From NCBI GenBank assembly GCA_002683405.1, contig NYTH01000026.1, positions 1 through 34,713 of the forward strand: a stretch of 34,713 nucleotides of DNA, given 5' to 3'. The stretch is from Salinisphaeraceae bacterium (GTDB taxonomy: Bacteria > Pseudomonadota > Gammaproteobacteria > Nevskiales > Salinisphaeraceae). The translations under genes were made by a program, and so were the position numbers. Each line of letters starts with the position of its first letter. Within the stretch, counting starts at the first letter, position 1. This document shows positions 8,575 to 16,309 of the stretch, in pieces. The notes beneath the pieces are model-generated. The model ran no database searches. It saw only the letters and a program-made list of their open reading frames with translations, and was not told the DNA's origin.

Positions 8575-8883
8575 CTACTTCCCGGCCTTGCGGCCGCGGC
8601 GGCGGGACCGCAGCCCGTCCAGCATGGCCGACAGTCCCGGCGCAATTTCGCGGTACACGCGCGGGCTGGTTGTCGCCACCCTGAGCAGCCCCGCCACGAG
8701 AAACCGCTGCATTCGCGCGCGATACTCGAACACGCTGCCCAGCATGTAGAGTTTGCGATTGTTCAGCAGCGTGAGCTGGTCTTCCGGGTCCGGCCCGGTA
8801 CGCACCACCATCGACAGGTGGACCTGCAGCGGTTCGCGCCGCCTGCGGCGTCGGGATGCCTTGTCTTGCCGGTCGGACGCCAT
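8575..8883 (-). CDS. Small basic hypothetical protein
   Basis: The frame encodes 102 residues from ATG 8883. The N-terminus carries a run of six Arg (about 11-16) and the C-terminus another Arg/Lys-rich patch (RSRRRGRKAGK). In between is a mixed region with a short hydrophobic stretch (FLVAGLLRVA, 61-70). I know no family for it. There is no convincing Shine-Dalgarno before ATG 8883; an internal ATG at residue 25 is an alternative start. It is the first gene of a likely operon with the membrane protein, hydrolase and KAS III genes, and diverges from the hydrolase at 8947 across only 63 bases. Confidence 0.6.
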   Translation of the reverse strand: MASDRQDKASRRRRRREPLQVHLSMVVRTGPDPEDQLTLLNNRKLYMLGSVFEYRARMQRFLVAGLLRVATTSPRVYREIAPGLSAMLDGLRSRRRGRKAGK

Positions 8884-8946
8884 ACGGAGGACTCGAACAG
8901 GGGTATTGTGGAAGCTTAACAAGCCAACGCCGAATATTTCAGGAAA

Positions 8947-9453
8947 ATGATGTCCACCGGAAAATGCATCTGCTTTGCCCACGGCAAGGAAAGCGGCCCC
9001 TGGGGCAGCAAGATCCGCTATCTCGCCGAAATCGCGCGCCGCGAGGGCTGGCGCGTGCTGAGTCCGGATTTCCGGGCCAGCCGGGACTTCAACGAAAGAC
9101 TGGATCAGCTTGTGCGTCTTGCCCCGGCCGGTGATCCGCTGCTGCTCTGCGGGTCCAGCATGGGCGGCTACGTCTGCGCGCATGCCTGTGGCCCGCTGCG
9201 GCCGGCCGGGCTGTTCCTCATGGCGCCTGCGCTCTACTACCCGGGCTATGACCGCGAACCGGCCGATTGCCCGACAGACACCGTGGTCGTTCATGGCTGG
9301 CAGGATGACGTCGTGCCCGTGGAGACCGCCCTGAGATTTGCGCGTCCGCGCGGCGCCCGGCTGCACCTGGTGCCCGATGGCCACCGGCTGACCAGCACGC
9401 TACCCCTGCTGGGCCAGCTGCTGCGCGCTCAGCTCAGGCGCTGCGCCGCCTGA
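8947..9453 (+). CDS. Small alpha/beta hydrolase (YqiA/UPF0227-like style)
   Basis: This compact 168-residue hydrolase begins with FAHGKESGPWG, an oxyanion-hole type loop close to the N-terminus. The elbow CGSSMGGY gives nucleophile Ser71; Asp121 (HGWQDDVVP) and His146 (PDGHRL) fit the acid and base. The size and lack of a large lid domain resemble small cytosolic esterases of the YqiA kind, though I cannot fix the family. AGGAAA lies just before the tandem ATGATG start; the second ATG is also usable. The 3' end overlaps the end of pyrD by 20 bases, with the genes convergent. Confidence 0.8.
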   Translation: MMSTGKCICFAHGKESGPWGSKIRYLAEIARREGWRVLSPDFRASRDFNERLDQLVRLAPAGDPLLLCGSSMGGYVCAHACGPLRPAGLFLMAPALYYPGYDREPADCPTDTVVVHGWQDDVVPVETALRFARPRGARLHLVPDGHRLTSTLPLLGQLLRAQLRRCAA

Positions 9454-10453
9454 TGGCCTGCACGGACTCCTGCACCAGCCGCGGACCGCGATAAATCAGA
9501 CCCGTATAGATCTGCACCAGATCGGCCCCGGCGTTCATAAGCGCCGCCGCATGCTCGCCCCGGGTGACGCCGCCCACACCGATGATGGGCATGCGCTGCT
9601 CGAGCGCATCGGCAAACACGCGTAGCGTCTCGAGGGTCAACGGCCGCAGGGGCGCGCCGCTCAGGCCGCCGGTCTCTTTCGCCAGCGGATGCCCCGCCAC
9701 CGCCGAGCGGCTGACCGTCGTGTTACCGACGATGACCGCGTCAAGATCCAGCGACAGCAGCGCCTGCGCCATCGCGCGCGCCTGCGACTCATCCAGGTCA
9801 GGCGCCACCTTGACCACCAGCGGCTTGTACCGCCCGGTCTTGTCCGCCAGTTCGTGCTGCCGCCGCTTGAGCGGCGAGAGCAGCGCCGCAAGATGGGCCT
9901 GGGTCTGCAACTCCCGCAAGCCTTGCGTATTGGGCGACGAGATATTCACCGTGATGTAGCGGGCGCGGTCGTAAACGGCGTCCAGCCCGGCCAGATAGTC
10001 GTCCACGGCGCGTTCCAGCGGAGTGTCGAAATTCTTGCCGATATTGATCCCCAGAATGCCCTGATAGCCGCTGTTCCGACAGTTGTCGAGCAACGCCGAC
10101 AGCCCGGCGTTGTTGAAACCCATGCGATTGATCAGCGCCTGTTCGCGCGGCAGACGGAACAGCCTGGGCCGCGGGTTGCCGGGCTGGGGTCGCGGCGTGA
10201 CCGTGCCGATTTCCAGAAAGCCGAAACCAAGCGCCGCCATGCCATCAATGCACTCGCCGTTCTTGTCCAGACCGGCCGCCAGACCCACCGGGTTGGGAAA
10301 GTCCAGCCCCATCACGCGCCGCGGGTCATCCGGCACCCGACGCCCGAACAGCTCCCGGGTGGGGCCGGCTGCGCGCTGCAGGCCGGAGAGCGTGACGTGA
10401 TGCGCCGTTTCGGGATCGAGGGTGAACAGCAGCGGTCTGACGAGCGGATACAT
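9434..10453 (-). CDS. pyrD: Dihydroorotate dehydrogenase (quinone), class 2
   Basis: PyrD oxidises dihydroorotate to orotate in pyrimidine synthesis and passes electrons to membrane quinone. The 339-residue length and the N-terminal amphipathic extension (MYPLVRPLLFTLDPE) are typical of class 2 enzymes. FMN and substrate motifs are in place: GLAAGLDKNGE with Lys64, EIGTVTPRPQPGNP at 81-94, INRMGFNN at 108-115 and the NISSPNTQGLR loop at 170-180 carrying the expected catalytic Ser. KVAPDLDE and a C-terminal IGVGGV and QIYTGLIYRGP phosphate-binding region follow. Its start is divergent from the small gene at 10554, and its end overlaps the hydrolase on the other strand. Confidence 0.96.
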   Translation of the reverse strand: MYPLVRPLLFTLDPETAHHVTLSGLQRAAGPTRELFGRRVPDDPRRVMGLDFPNPVGLAAGLDKNGECIDGMAALGFGFLEIGTVTPRPQPGNPRPRLFRLPREQALINRMGFNNAGLSALLDNCRNSGYQGILGINIGKNFDTPLERAVDDYLAGLDAVYDRARYITVNISSPNTQGLRELQTQAHLAALLSPLKRRQHELADKTGRYKPLVVKVAPDLDESQARAMAQALLSLDLDAVIVGNTTVSRSAVAGHPLAKETGGLSGAPLRPLTLETLRVFADALEQRMPIIGVGGVTRGEHAAALMNAGADLVQIYTGLIYRGPRLVQESVQAIRRRSA

Positions 10454-10553
10454 GAAGCGGTTTATGGCATCCTTCGCGCCACGGGCAGTCGCCCGGGCAA
10501 ATAATGATCAGCCGCAAGTCCGGATTGCCGGTGCGGCCACGAGAGAGAAGATT

Positions 10554-10706
10554 ATGCGCAAGGATACAATTCTGATGGTCATCGCGGTGGCTGCGGTGGC
10601 CGCCGTGACGTATTACGGCCTGGAAACGCTGGTGGAACAACCCGAGCCCCAGCTGAGCTCCGTGGTGCCGGATGAGCCGCAGATCGAGGCGCCGGCCGAA
10701 GAGTAA
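10554..10706 (+). CDS. 50-residue single-pass membrane protein
   Basis: The ATG at 10554 is preceded by a purine-rich GAGAGAGAAG. Residues about 4-21 form one hydrophobic helix (ILMVIAVAAVAAVTYYG), with a basic MRK before it (an N-in signal) and an acidic, Pro-rich tail ending in PAEE. No family is recognised. Its TAA overlaps the dusA start in TAATG, so translation of the two is probably coupled. A longer frame from 10422 exists, but it runs back over the pyrD start and lacks a comparable ribosome site. Confidence 0.6.
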   Translation: MRKDTILMVIAVAAVAAVTYYGLETLVEQPEPQLSSVVPDEPQIEAPAEE

Positions 10707-11749
10707 TGTCGGCCTCAGCCGCCAATCATTCCGACCCCAGACCCGCGGCTTTCGATTCGGCGGCCGCGCTGCCCCTGTCGGTCGCACCGATGATGGCCTG
10801 GACCACGCCGGCCCAGCGCTATTTCATGCGCCTGATCACCCGCCGAACGAGCCTGTACACCGAGATGGTGACCACGGGCGCGCTCATCCATGGACCGCGC
10901 GATGACCTGCTGGCCCACGACGTCAGCGAGCATCCGGTGGCGCTGCAGCTGGGCGGCAGCGAACCGGCCGACATGGCCCGCTGCGCGGTCATGGCCGAAG
11001 ACGCGGGGTACGACGAGGTCAACATCAACGTCGGCTGTCCGTCGGACCGGGTGCGCAACGGCGCCTTTGGTGCCTGCCTGATGGCCGAGCCGCAGCGCGT
11101 GGCAGACTGCGTGAGCGCCATGCAGGCCCGGGTCGCCATCCCGGTGACGGTGAAAACGCGTATCGGCATTGACGATCAGGACGCCGAAGCCGATCTGCAT
11201 CATTTTGTGCGGACGGTGGCCTCGGCCGGTTGCGCGCACTTCACCATTCACGCGCGCAAGGCCTGGCTGCAGGGTCTGTCTCCCAAGGAAAACCGGGAGA
11301 AGCCGCCGCTGAACTATCCGCGGGTGCATCGTCTGAAAACCGATTTCCCGGCCCTGCATATCGGCTTGAACGGCGGCGTGGAGGATCTGGAGCAGGCGCG
11401 GGGCCAGCTTGACCACGTAGACGCCGTCATGATCGGACGCGCCGCCTATCAGCGGCCCTACATGATGGCGATGGCCGATCAGACGATGTTCGGCGAGACG
11501 GCGCCGGCACCTGACCGCGAAAACATTGTCGAAGCCTACCTGCCCTACGTCAGTCGTCAGCTGGCTCGCGGTGAAAGGCTGGCCCACCTGACCCGGCACC
11601 TGCTGGGCCTGTACCACGGCTGTCCGGGCGGGCGTAAATGGCGGCGGGTGCTCAGCGAAGGTAGCTGCCGCACCGGCGCCGGCATCGAAATCATTCAACA
11701 CGCGCTCGAGCTGGTGCAGCGCGAATCGGAACTGGCCGAGGTGGCCTGA
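10706..11749 (+). CDS. dusA: tRNA-dihydrouridine(20/20a) synthase
   Basis: DusA is an FMN and NADPH-dependent enzyme that reduces uridines 20/20a in the tRNA D-loop. The 347-residue protein carries the DusA signatures: SVAPMMAWT near residue 25, YTEMVTTGALIHG, the catalytic Cys111 in NVGCPSDRVRNGAFGACLM, TVKTRIGID, and HARKAWLQGLSPKENRE followed by the FMN-phosphate loop GLNGGV. The last motif set separates DusA from DusB and DusC. The ATG overlaps the stop of the upstream small gene, and its own TGA overlaps the next ATG (TGATG). The first 20 residues are low complexity. Confidence 0.95.
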   Translation: MSASAANHSDPRPAAFDSAAALPLSVAPMMAWTTPAQRYFMRLITRRTSLYTEMVTTGALIHGPRDDLLAHDVSEHPVALQLGGSEPADMARCAVMAEDAGYDEVNINVGCPSDRVRNGAFGACLMAEPQRVADCVSAMQARVAIPVTVKTRIGIDDQDAEADLHHFVRTVASAGCAHFTIHARKAWLQGLSPKENREKPPLNYPRVHRLKTDFPALHIGLNGGVEDLEQARGQLDHVDAVMIGRAAYQRPYMMAMADQTMFGETAPAPDRENIVEAYLPYVSRQLARGERLAHLTRHLLGLYHGCPGGRKWRRVLSEGSCRTGAGIEIIQHALELVQRESELAEVA

Positions 11750-12327
11750 TGAAAGTATTGAAGACGTTTATTCATGTTTGCCTGCTGTCGCTGCTGACGG
11801 CAACCGGACTGCAGGCCGCAGAAGGAAATCCGATGGTTTTGATGAAAACGAATCTCGGCGACATCCGGATAGAATTGTTCAAGTCCGAAGCGCCCAAGAC
11901 GGTCGAAAACTTTCTGGCCTATGTGCGCGGCGGTCACTACGACGGCAGCATCTTTCACCGCGTGATCCCTGGTTTTGTGATTCAGGGCGGCGGTTTTGAC
12001 AGCGACTACAACCGTCAGCCGACCGCGCATCCGCCGGTCTACAACGAATCGGATAACGGCCTGGACAACAAGCGCGGCACACTGTCGATGGCGCGCACCA
12101 GCGACCCGCATTCGGCTACCTCGCAGTTCTTCGTCAACCTGTCAGACAACCCGCCGCTGGACTATCGCAACGGCAACTGGGGCTATGCGGTTTACGGCCG
12201 GGTGGTCGAGGGCATGGACGTGGTGGACCAGATCGCGGCCATTCCCACCGGCGCGGCCGGTCCGTTTCGCCAGGATGTGCCGCGGGACATGGCCATCATC
12301 GAATCGGCCGAGGTGGTGGGCGAATAG
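11749..12327 (+). CDS. Periplasmic peptidyl-prolyl cis-trans isomerase (cyclophilin, PpiA-like)
   Basis: This cyclophilin of 192 residues has an N-terminal signal peptide (MKVLKTF, a Leu-rich core, cleavage expected after LQA at about 23), so it should act in the periplasm. The catalytic Arg71 lies in FHRVIPGFVIQGGGF, and SATSQFFVNL carries the Gln and Phe of the active-site pocket. It catalyses Pro cis-trans isomerisation during protein folding. It overlaps the dusA stop by one base and lies 26 bases before lpxH. A cyclophilin followed by lpxH also occurs in E. coli, though there the cyclophilin (PpiB) is cytoplasmic. Confidence 0.93.
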   Translation: MKVLKTFIHVCLLSLLTATGLQAAEGNPMVLMKTNLGDIRIELFKSEAPKTVENFLAYVRGGHYDGSIFHRVIPGFVIQGGGFDSDYNRQPTAHPPVYNESDNGLDNKRGTLSMARTSDPHSATSQFFVNLSDNPPLDYRNGNWGYAVYGRVVEGMDVVDQIAAIPTGAAGPFRQDVPRDMAIIESAEVVGE

Positions 12328-12353
12328 CGCCGCTCGACCGCTTTCGCAGCGTC

Positions 12354-13085
12354 GTGGAGACGCATTTCATTGCCGATCTGCATCTGCAGCCCGGCCGACC
12401 GGCGTTGACGGCGCTGTTTCTCGCCTATCTCGCGGGCCCTGCGCGGGCCGCGGACCAGCTCTATATCCTGGGCGACCTGTTCGAATACTGGATCGGTGAC
12501 GACGGCTCCATGCCGGACTATCCGCAGGTTGTTCAGGCCCTGACCGAACTGGCCAACTCGGGCACGACCCTCTACGTCCAGCACGGCAACCGCGACTTTA
12601 TGCTAGGCAGCGAGTTCTGCGCCGCGACCGGCGCGACGATTCTCGACGATCCGGTCGTCATCAGCCTCGGGGGCGAGGCGGTACTGATCAGCCACGGCGA
12701 CCTGTTCTGCACCGACGATCACGATCATCAGCGTTTTCGCGAGCGCTACACCGATCCCGCCTGGCGGGCCCGCATGCAGGCGCTGCCAATCTGGCTGCGG
12801 CGCCTGATCGCGCGTTACGCCCGCTGGCGCAGCCGCCGGGGGCATCGGCACAAGAGCGCGACCATCATGGACGTCAACCAGGACACCGTAGAGCAGTGGA
12901 TGCACCGGCGCGGCTGTCGACGGCTCGTACACGGCCACACCCACCGGCCCGCCGATCACGAGTGGCGGCTGGGCGGTGCCAGCGCGCAGCGCCACGTGCT
13001 GTCCGACTGGGACGAACACCGCGGCGGTGAGGCGCTGGTTGTCCGCGGCGGCGAACTGACGCGGCTGCCGCTGCAACCGGCCTGA
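12354..13085 (+). CDS. lpxH: UDP-2,3-diacylglucosamine diphosphatase
   Basis: LpxH hydrolyses UDP-2,3-diacylglucosamine to lipid X, a step of lipid A synthesis on the inner face of the cytoplasmic membrane. The 243-residue calcineurin-like phosphoesterase shows its metal ligands in order: Asp8 and His10 (FIADLHL), Asp41 (ILGDLFEYWIGDD), Asn79 (HGNRDFMLG), His114 (SHGD) and the pair in VHGHTHRP near 200. SATIMDVN is also diagnostic. The start is GTG at 12354 with no clear Shine-Dalgarno; it aligns with the E. coli N-terminus, so it is preferred. Confidence 0.95.
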   Translation: METHFIADLHLQPGRPALTALFLAYLAGPARAADQLYILGDLFEYWIGDDGSMPDYPQVVQALTELANSGTTLYVQHGNRDFMLGSEFCAATGATILDDPVVISLGGEAVLISHGDLFCTDDHDHQRFRERYTDPAWRARMQALPIWLRRLIARYARWRSRRGHRHKSATIMDVNQDTVEQWMHRRGCRRLVHGHTHRPADHEWRLGGASAQRHVLSDWDEHRGGEALVVRGGELTRLPLQPA

Positions 13086-13092
13086 ACTGACC

Positions 13093-14004
13093 ATGCCCCT
13101 CCCGATCATCAACCCGATTCACGCTGCACTGCGCCAGGCCATCATCAATGTGGTGGCGACCACCGAAGATTTCGGTATCGACTACGACGCGCCGATCGGC
13201 GACGCGGGGCTGTTCGGCCCGGACAGTGCAACCTGGAAGGTGCACGCCGATTTCCCCGGCATGATGGCCGGCGGCATCGCGGCCCTTATGCTGCAGACGC
13301 TCCATCCGCGCGCGCTTGCCGGCGTCTGGGATCACTCCCGTTTTCGGGAGGATCCGCTGGGCCGGCTGCGACGCACCACCATGTTCGTCGCGGCCACCAG
13401 CTACGCACCCCGGGCCGACGCCGAGCGCATAATCGATCGGGTGGATCGTATGCATGCCCGGGTGCAGGGCCATACGCCGGATGGGGAATTCTACTCGGCG
13501 CGCGATCCGGAGCTGCTGACCTGGGTCCACTGCACGGAAATGTACAGTTTCCTGAACGGTTACCTGCGCTATCGCCGGGCTGATGTCCCCCGGGCGAAGC
13601 AGGACCGGTATTTCGACGAAACGGCCCGTATTGCCGAAGCCCTGGGCGCCCGGAACGTGCCGCGATCCGCCACGCAGATGACGCAATACTTTGAAGGGCT
13701 ACAGCCCGAGCTTCGCTTCGATGAGCGCTCGCGCGACACTCTGGCCGTGCTGGAACGCATGCCCCTGCCCGTGCCGCTGAGCGCCGTGGCGCGACGCATG
13801 TTCCTGGGCTCCGGCGCAGCGCTGCTGCCCGCCTGGGCGAGGACATTCATGCACCGAAGCGCTACCCAGCAGGCCACCGACCGGATAGCCGCGGGCGCCT
13901 TGAATGCGATAGCCCCCGTCATCCGGGCGTCGATGCGCGAAGGGGTGGCTTTTCGTTCGGCCCGCCGTGTCGGCGCCGATGAAGACAGCCTGGTCTTCGA
14001 CTAG
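13093..14004 (+). CDS. DUF2236 / MpaB-like (rubber oxygenase-type) protein
   Basis: The 303-residue protein matches the DUF2236 pattern, a helical fold shared with the latex-clearing oxygenase Lcp and MpaB. Characteristic sequences are the early ALMLQTLHPRALAGV (His71) and LLTWVHCTE (His146), histidine-containing segments typical of this fold that could take part in haem binding. There is no signal peptide, so it should be cytoplasmic. Substrate and activity are unknown for most members. It follows lpxH by 7 bases, the last gene of the plus-strand run. No U-tract terminator for the plus strand was found downstream. Confidence 0.75.
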   Translation: MPLPIINPIHAALRQAIINVVATTEDFGIDYDAPIGDAGLFGPDSATWKVHADFPGMMAGGIAALMLQTLHPRALAGVWDHSRFREDPLGRLRRTTMFVAATSYAPRADAERIIDRVDRMHARVQGHTPDGEFYSARDPELLTWVHCTEMYSFLNGYLRYRRADVPRAKQDRYFDETARIAEALGARNVPRSATQMTQYFEGLQPELRFDERSRDTLAVLERMPLPVPLSAVARRMFLGSGAALLPAWARTFMHRSATQQATDRIAAGALNAIAPVIRASMREGVAFRSARRVGADEDSLVFD

Positions 14005-14188
14005 TCGCCGGCCTCGGATAGCCATGCAAAAAGGCCCCGGCAACAGATACCCTCATCTGCACCGGGGCCACGCCGATTTCTCAAGTCTCCGGCGCCGATT
14101 CAAGCCGCGCCGCGGACCGGCATGACCGACCCTTCGCGCGGTATCGACATACTGCCGAGGGTAATCAAAAGCGGCTTGCGTTTAGTGG
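14005..14188. other. Intergenic part before the repeat element
   Basis: Apart from the hairpin terminator at 14028-14069 there is no gene with solid support. On the minus strand a frame runs without stop from the edge of the repeat element to a TGA at 14100-14102. It could be the lost C-terminal tail of the AraC-family gene. It contains a 16-codon frame starting at ATG 14150, which has no ribosome-binding site of note. Confidence 0.4.
14028..14069 (-). terminator. Rho-independent terminator for the AraC-family transcript
   Basis: Perfect 8-bp outer arms GGCCCCGG (14033-14040) and CCGGGGCC (14062-14069) enclose a second short stem (CAGAT / ATCTG). Five A on the plus strand at 14028-14032 give TTTTT after the stem on the minus strand. 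No T-run follows on the plus side. It most likely ends transcription coming from the AraC-family gene through the repeat element; the hairpin may also slow plus-strand readthrough. Confidence 0.72.
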
Positions 14189-14206
14189 CTAGTGTAGTGC
14201 GCCACA
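14189..14206. repeat. Left terminal inverted repeat of element copy 1
   Basis: Eighteen bases starting CTAGTGTAGTGCG pair with 14336-14353, with a single mismatch (C against T at position 14 of the repeat). Confidence 0.8.
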
Positions 14207-14335
14207 CTGTCTGGCACTTATACCGGCCCCATTTTCCGCCATGCGGCGTTGCACCGCCTCGCCATAGCTACGGCTATGACTCGTCGGCGCGCCTTGCCTG
14301 ACGAAAAATGGAACTCGGTCTCATGCGCCATCAAA

Positions 14336-14353
14336 TGTGACGCACTACACTAG
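14336..14353. repeat. Right terminal inverted repeat of element copy 1
   Basis: This is the inverted partner of 14189-14206. Read on the minus strand its first bases CTAG contain the TAG that ends the AraC-family reading frame. Confidence 0.8.
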
Positions 14354-15138
14354 GCTACGCGTGAGTCGATACGCAGTTCGGTGCGGCGCAGAATGGCGCG
14401 CAGATCGGTGGCTTTCAGGCCGTAGGTCCGGCGCACGCTGTGGCTGAAGTGGGTCGCATCCGGGTAGCCCAAATCCACGGCCAGACGCGTCAGGTTCGAA
14501 CACAGGCCCATGCGCGCCATGACGTGACGCGCGCGTCGCCAGGCGCGGAACCGGCGGAAACTCAGCCCCGTTTCCTCGCGAAACAGATGCAGGAAGCGGG
14601 ATCGCGAAAGCTCACAACTCTCGGCGAGACAACCCGCCGCATGCGGCAATTTCGGATTTTCGCGCAGCACCTGCAGGGCCTGATCGATGCGCGGATCCAG
14701 CGGCCGCCTCGCCAGCGACCGACCGAACATCAGCCGGTCGGTATCGGTCGCCGTGTCGCGTTTGATCCGCCGCTCCAGGCGCCGGAGGCCATCCACGCGC
14801 TGGGCCTGATTGCGCCGCGCGCACCAGCTCTCCAGCGCCGTCATCAGCTGTGGCGTGACGCAGGCTTCCGGCTCGATTACGTAGGCCAGGAAAGGCTGGT
14901 TTGGCGTACTGCATAGCATGGTATGCGCCTGATAGGCCGGCGCGATCACCCAGTGCCGATCGCCCGTGAGCCGGCTACCGCCAATAACGGCCTGGAATCG
15001 ACCCTCGGCCGCCACGTAGAGCACGTGCGCGCCGAACACGCGTTTCTCCGAAGTGCTCAGCGGCCCCCGATAGTAGCCCCGCTCCGTACCCAGCCACAGA
15101 AATCCCTGACCGTCCTGACCGTTTTGCTGATTCGGCAT
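14350..15138 (-). CDS. AraC-family transcriptional regulator (3' end formed by repeat element)
   Basis: The 262-residue protein has a variable N-terminal sensing domain and a C-terminal AraC DNA-binding domain with two helix-turn-helix units. The first lies around LAESCELSRSRFLHLFREETGLSFRRF, the second around LTRLAVDLGYPDATHFSHSVRRTYGLKA, which is the usual family signature. The ATG at 15138 is chosen because GGGAGA precedes it at good spacing; ATG 15144 is too close to that site. Its TAG stop belongs to the terminal repeat of the adjacent element, so the last few codons border an insertion and the protein may once have been longer. It is divergent from the three-gene operon starting at 15384, which it probably regulates. 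Confidence 0.85.
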   Translation of the reverse strand: MPNQQNGQDGQGFLWLGTERGYYRGPLSTSEKRVFGAHVLYVAAEGRFQAVIGGSRLTGDRHWVIAPAYQAHTMLCSTPNQPFLAYVIEPEACVTPQLMTALESWCARRNQAQRVDGLRRLERRIKRDTATDTDRLMFGRSLARRPLDPRIDQALQVLRENPKLPHAAGCLAESCELSRSRFLHLFREETGLSFRRFRAWRRARHVMARMGLCSNLTRLAVDLGYPDATHFSHSVRRTYGLKATDLRAILRRTELRIDSRVA

Positions 15139-15383
15139 TATCATTCTCCCGTTGCCGACACCGCATCCATCCGTGCAGCCGCTGCGATCGCCCGGCACCA
15201 CGGGAATACCCCTATAGCTACGACAGGATGCCCGGGGTGGATGCCGGCTAGGCCGATGGACCCGCACACAACCGGCGAACACAGCCACCGGCCGCAGCGC
15301 GGTCACTACCCGAACGGGCGGGTCAATCGGCTTTCGCGGTCGATAGCGTAGTCGAATAACACAAGACAAGACGGAGGAGATGG
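15139..15383. promoter_or_regulatory. Divergent control region between the AraC-type gene and the hydrolase operon
   Basis: This 245-base gap must hold both divergent promoters. I see no strong -35/-10 pair. A direct repeat GGATGCC occurs at 15226-15232 and 15239-15245, 13 bases apart. AraC-type regulators often bind direct repeats, but this one is short and may be chance. Confidence 0.35.
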
Positions 15384-16280
15384 ATGAAACAGGATATCGA
15401 GTTCAAGACGTCGGACGGCCTCACCCTGCGCGGCTGGCTCTTCACGCCGGACCAGGGAAAGGGCCCGTTTCCCTGCGTGGTCATGGCGCACGGCTTCTCG
15501 GCGGTGAAGGAAGTCTTCCTGGAGCGCTACGCCGAAATCTTCAGCGAGGCGGGACTGGCCTGCGTGGTGTACGACCACCGCAACTTCGGGGCGAGTGATG
15601 GCGAGCCCCGCCTGGAATCCGACCCGTGGCTGCAGGTGCAGGGCTATCGCGACGCCATCACCTTTGCCGAACTGCATCCGCAGGTCGATGCCGAACGCAT
15701 CGGTGTCTGGGGTACCAGCTATAGCGGTGGCCACGTGCTGCCGGTGGCCGCGCTCGACAAGCGCGTCAAGGCCGTGGTGTCGCAGGTGCCCTTCATTTCC
15801 GGCAAGGCCAACATCCGGCGCGTCTTTCGCGAGGAGGAAATGGCGATCATCCGCGAGAAGCTGCACGCCGACCGCAAGCAACGCTTCGAGGGGGGCGAAC
15901 CGGCCATGATCGACGTCTTCGCCGAACAGGGTGCCCTGTGCGCCCTGCCCTCACCGGAGGAATACGAGTTCATCGCCGGCTCGGGGATGCTGGGCACCGA
16001 CCTCTGGCTCAACAAGGTGACGCTGCGGTCCACCGAAATGATGATGGAATACGAGCCGGGCCAATACATCGACCAGATCCTGCCCCGGCCCCTGCTCATG
16101 ATTCTTGTGACCGAAGACATCGTCACGCCGACCGACATTGCGCTGGACGCCTACCAGCGCGCCTATCCGCCCAAGGATCTGCTCATGATCGAGGGCGGGC
16201 ACATGGAAGTCTACGACGGACAGTTCGAACAAGGGGCGGCGGCGGCGCGTGATTTCCTCACCCTCCACCTGGGGCAGTAG
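15384..16280 (+). CDS. Alpha/beta hydrolase (dienelactone hydrolase / YcjY-like)
   Basis: This 298-residue soluble hydrolase starts with a strand pair and GWLFTPDQG, then the oxyanion loop VMAHGFSAVKE (33-43). The nucleophile is Ser112 in WGTSYSGGH. LVTEDIVTPTD probably gives the acid and GGHMEVYDG the His base. The pattern recalls the dienelactone hydrolase-like or YcjY group acting on esters or small acyl compounds; the actual substrate is unknown. A strong GGAGGAG lies before ATG 15384. It is the first of three genes on the plus strand (with 16310 and 16715) and is divergent from the AraC-type regulator, its likely controller. Confidence 0.87.
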   Translation: MKQDIEFKTSDGLTLRGWLFTPDQGKGPFPCVVMAHGFSAVKEVFLERYAEIFSEAGLACVVYDHRNFGASDGEPRLESDPWLQVQGYRDAITFAELHPQVDAERIGVWGTSYSGGHVLPVAALDKRVKAVVSQVPFISGKANIRRVFREEEMAIIREKLHADRKQRFEGGEPAMIDVFAEQGALCALPSPEEYEFIAGSGMLGTDLWLNKVTLRSTEMMMEYEPGQYIDQILPRPLLMILVTEDIVTPTDIALDAYQRAYPPKDLLMIEGGHMEVYDGQFEQGAAAARDFLTLHLGQ

Positions 16281-16309
16281 CCCATCACGCATGCAAGGGG
16301 AGACCGACC

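Larger units (their letters stand above)
14189..14353 (-). mobile_element. MITE-like inverted-repeat element, copy 1 (complete, 165 bp)
   Basis: The element is bounded by terminal inverted repeats that match at 17 of 18 positions (CTAGTGTAGTGCG[C/T]CACA). It contains no reading frame of note, and internal palindromes include a CATAGC/GCTATG hairpin and CGCC-GCAT-GGCG. A near-identical copy lies at the right edge in the opposite orientation, differing at only 4 of about 151 compared positions. Short length, inverted ends and high copy identity fit a non-autonomous, recently mobile element; I see no partner transposase. The flanks allow a CTAG, TA or GGC target duplication. The end nearest 14353 provides the TAG stop of the AraC-family gene. 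Confidence 0.8.
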
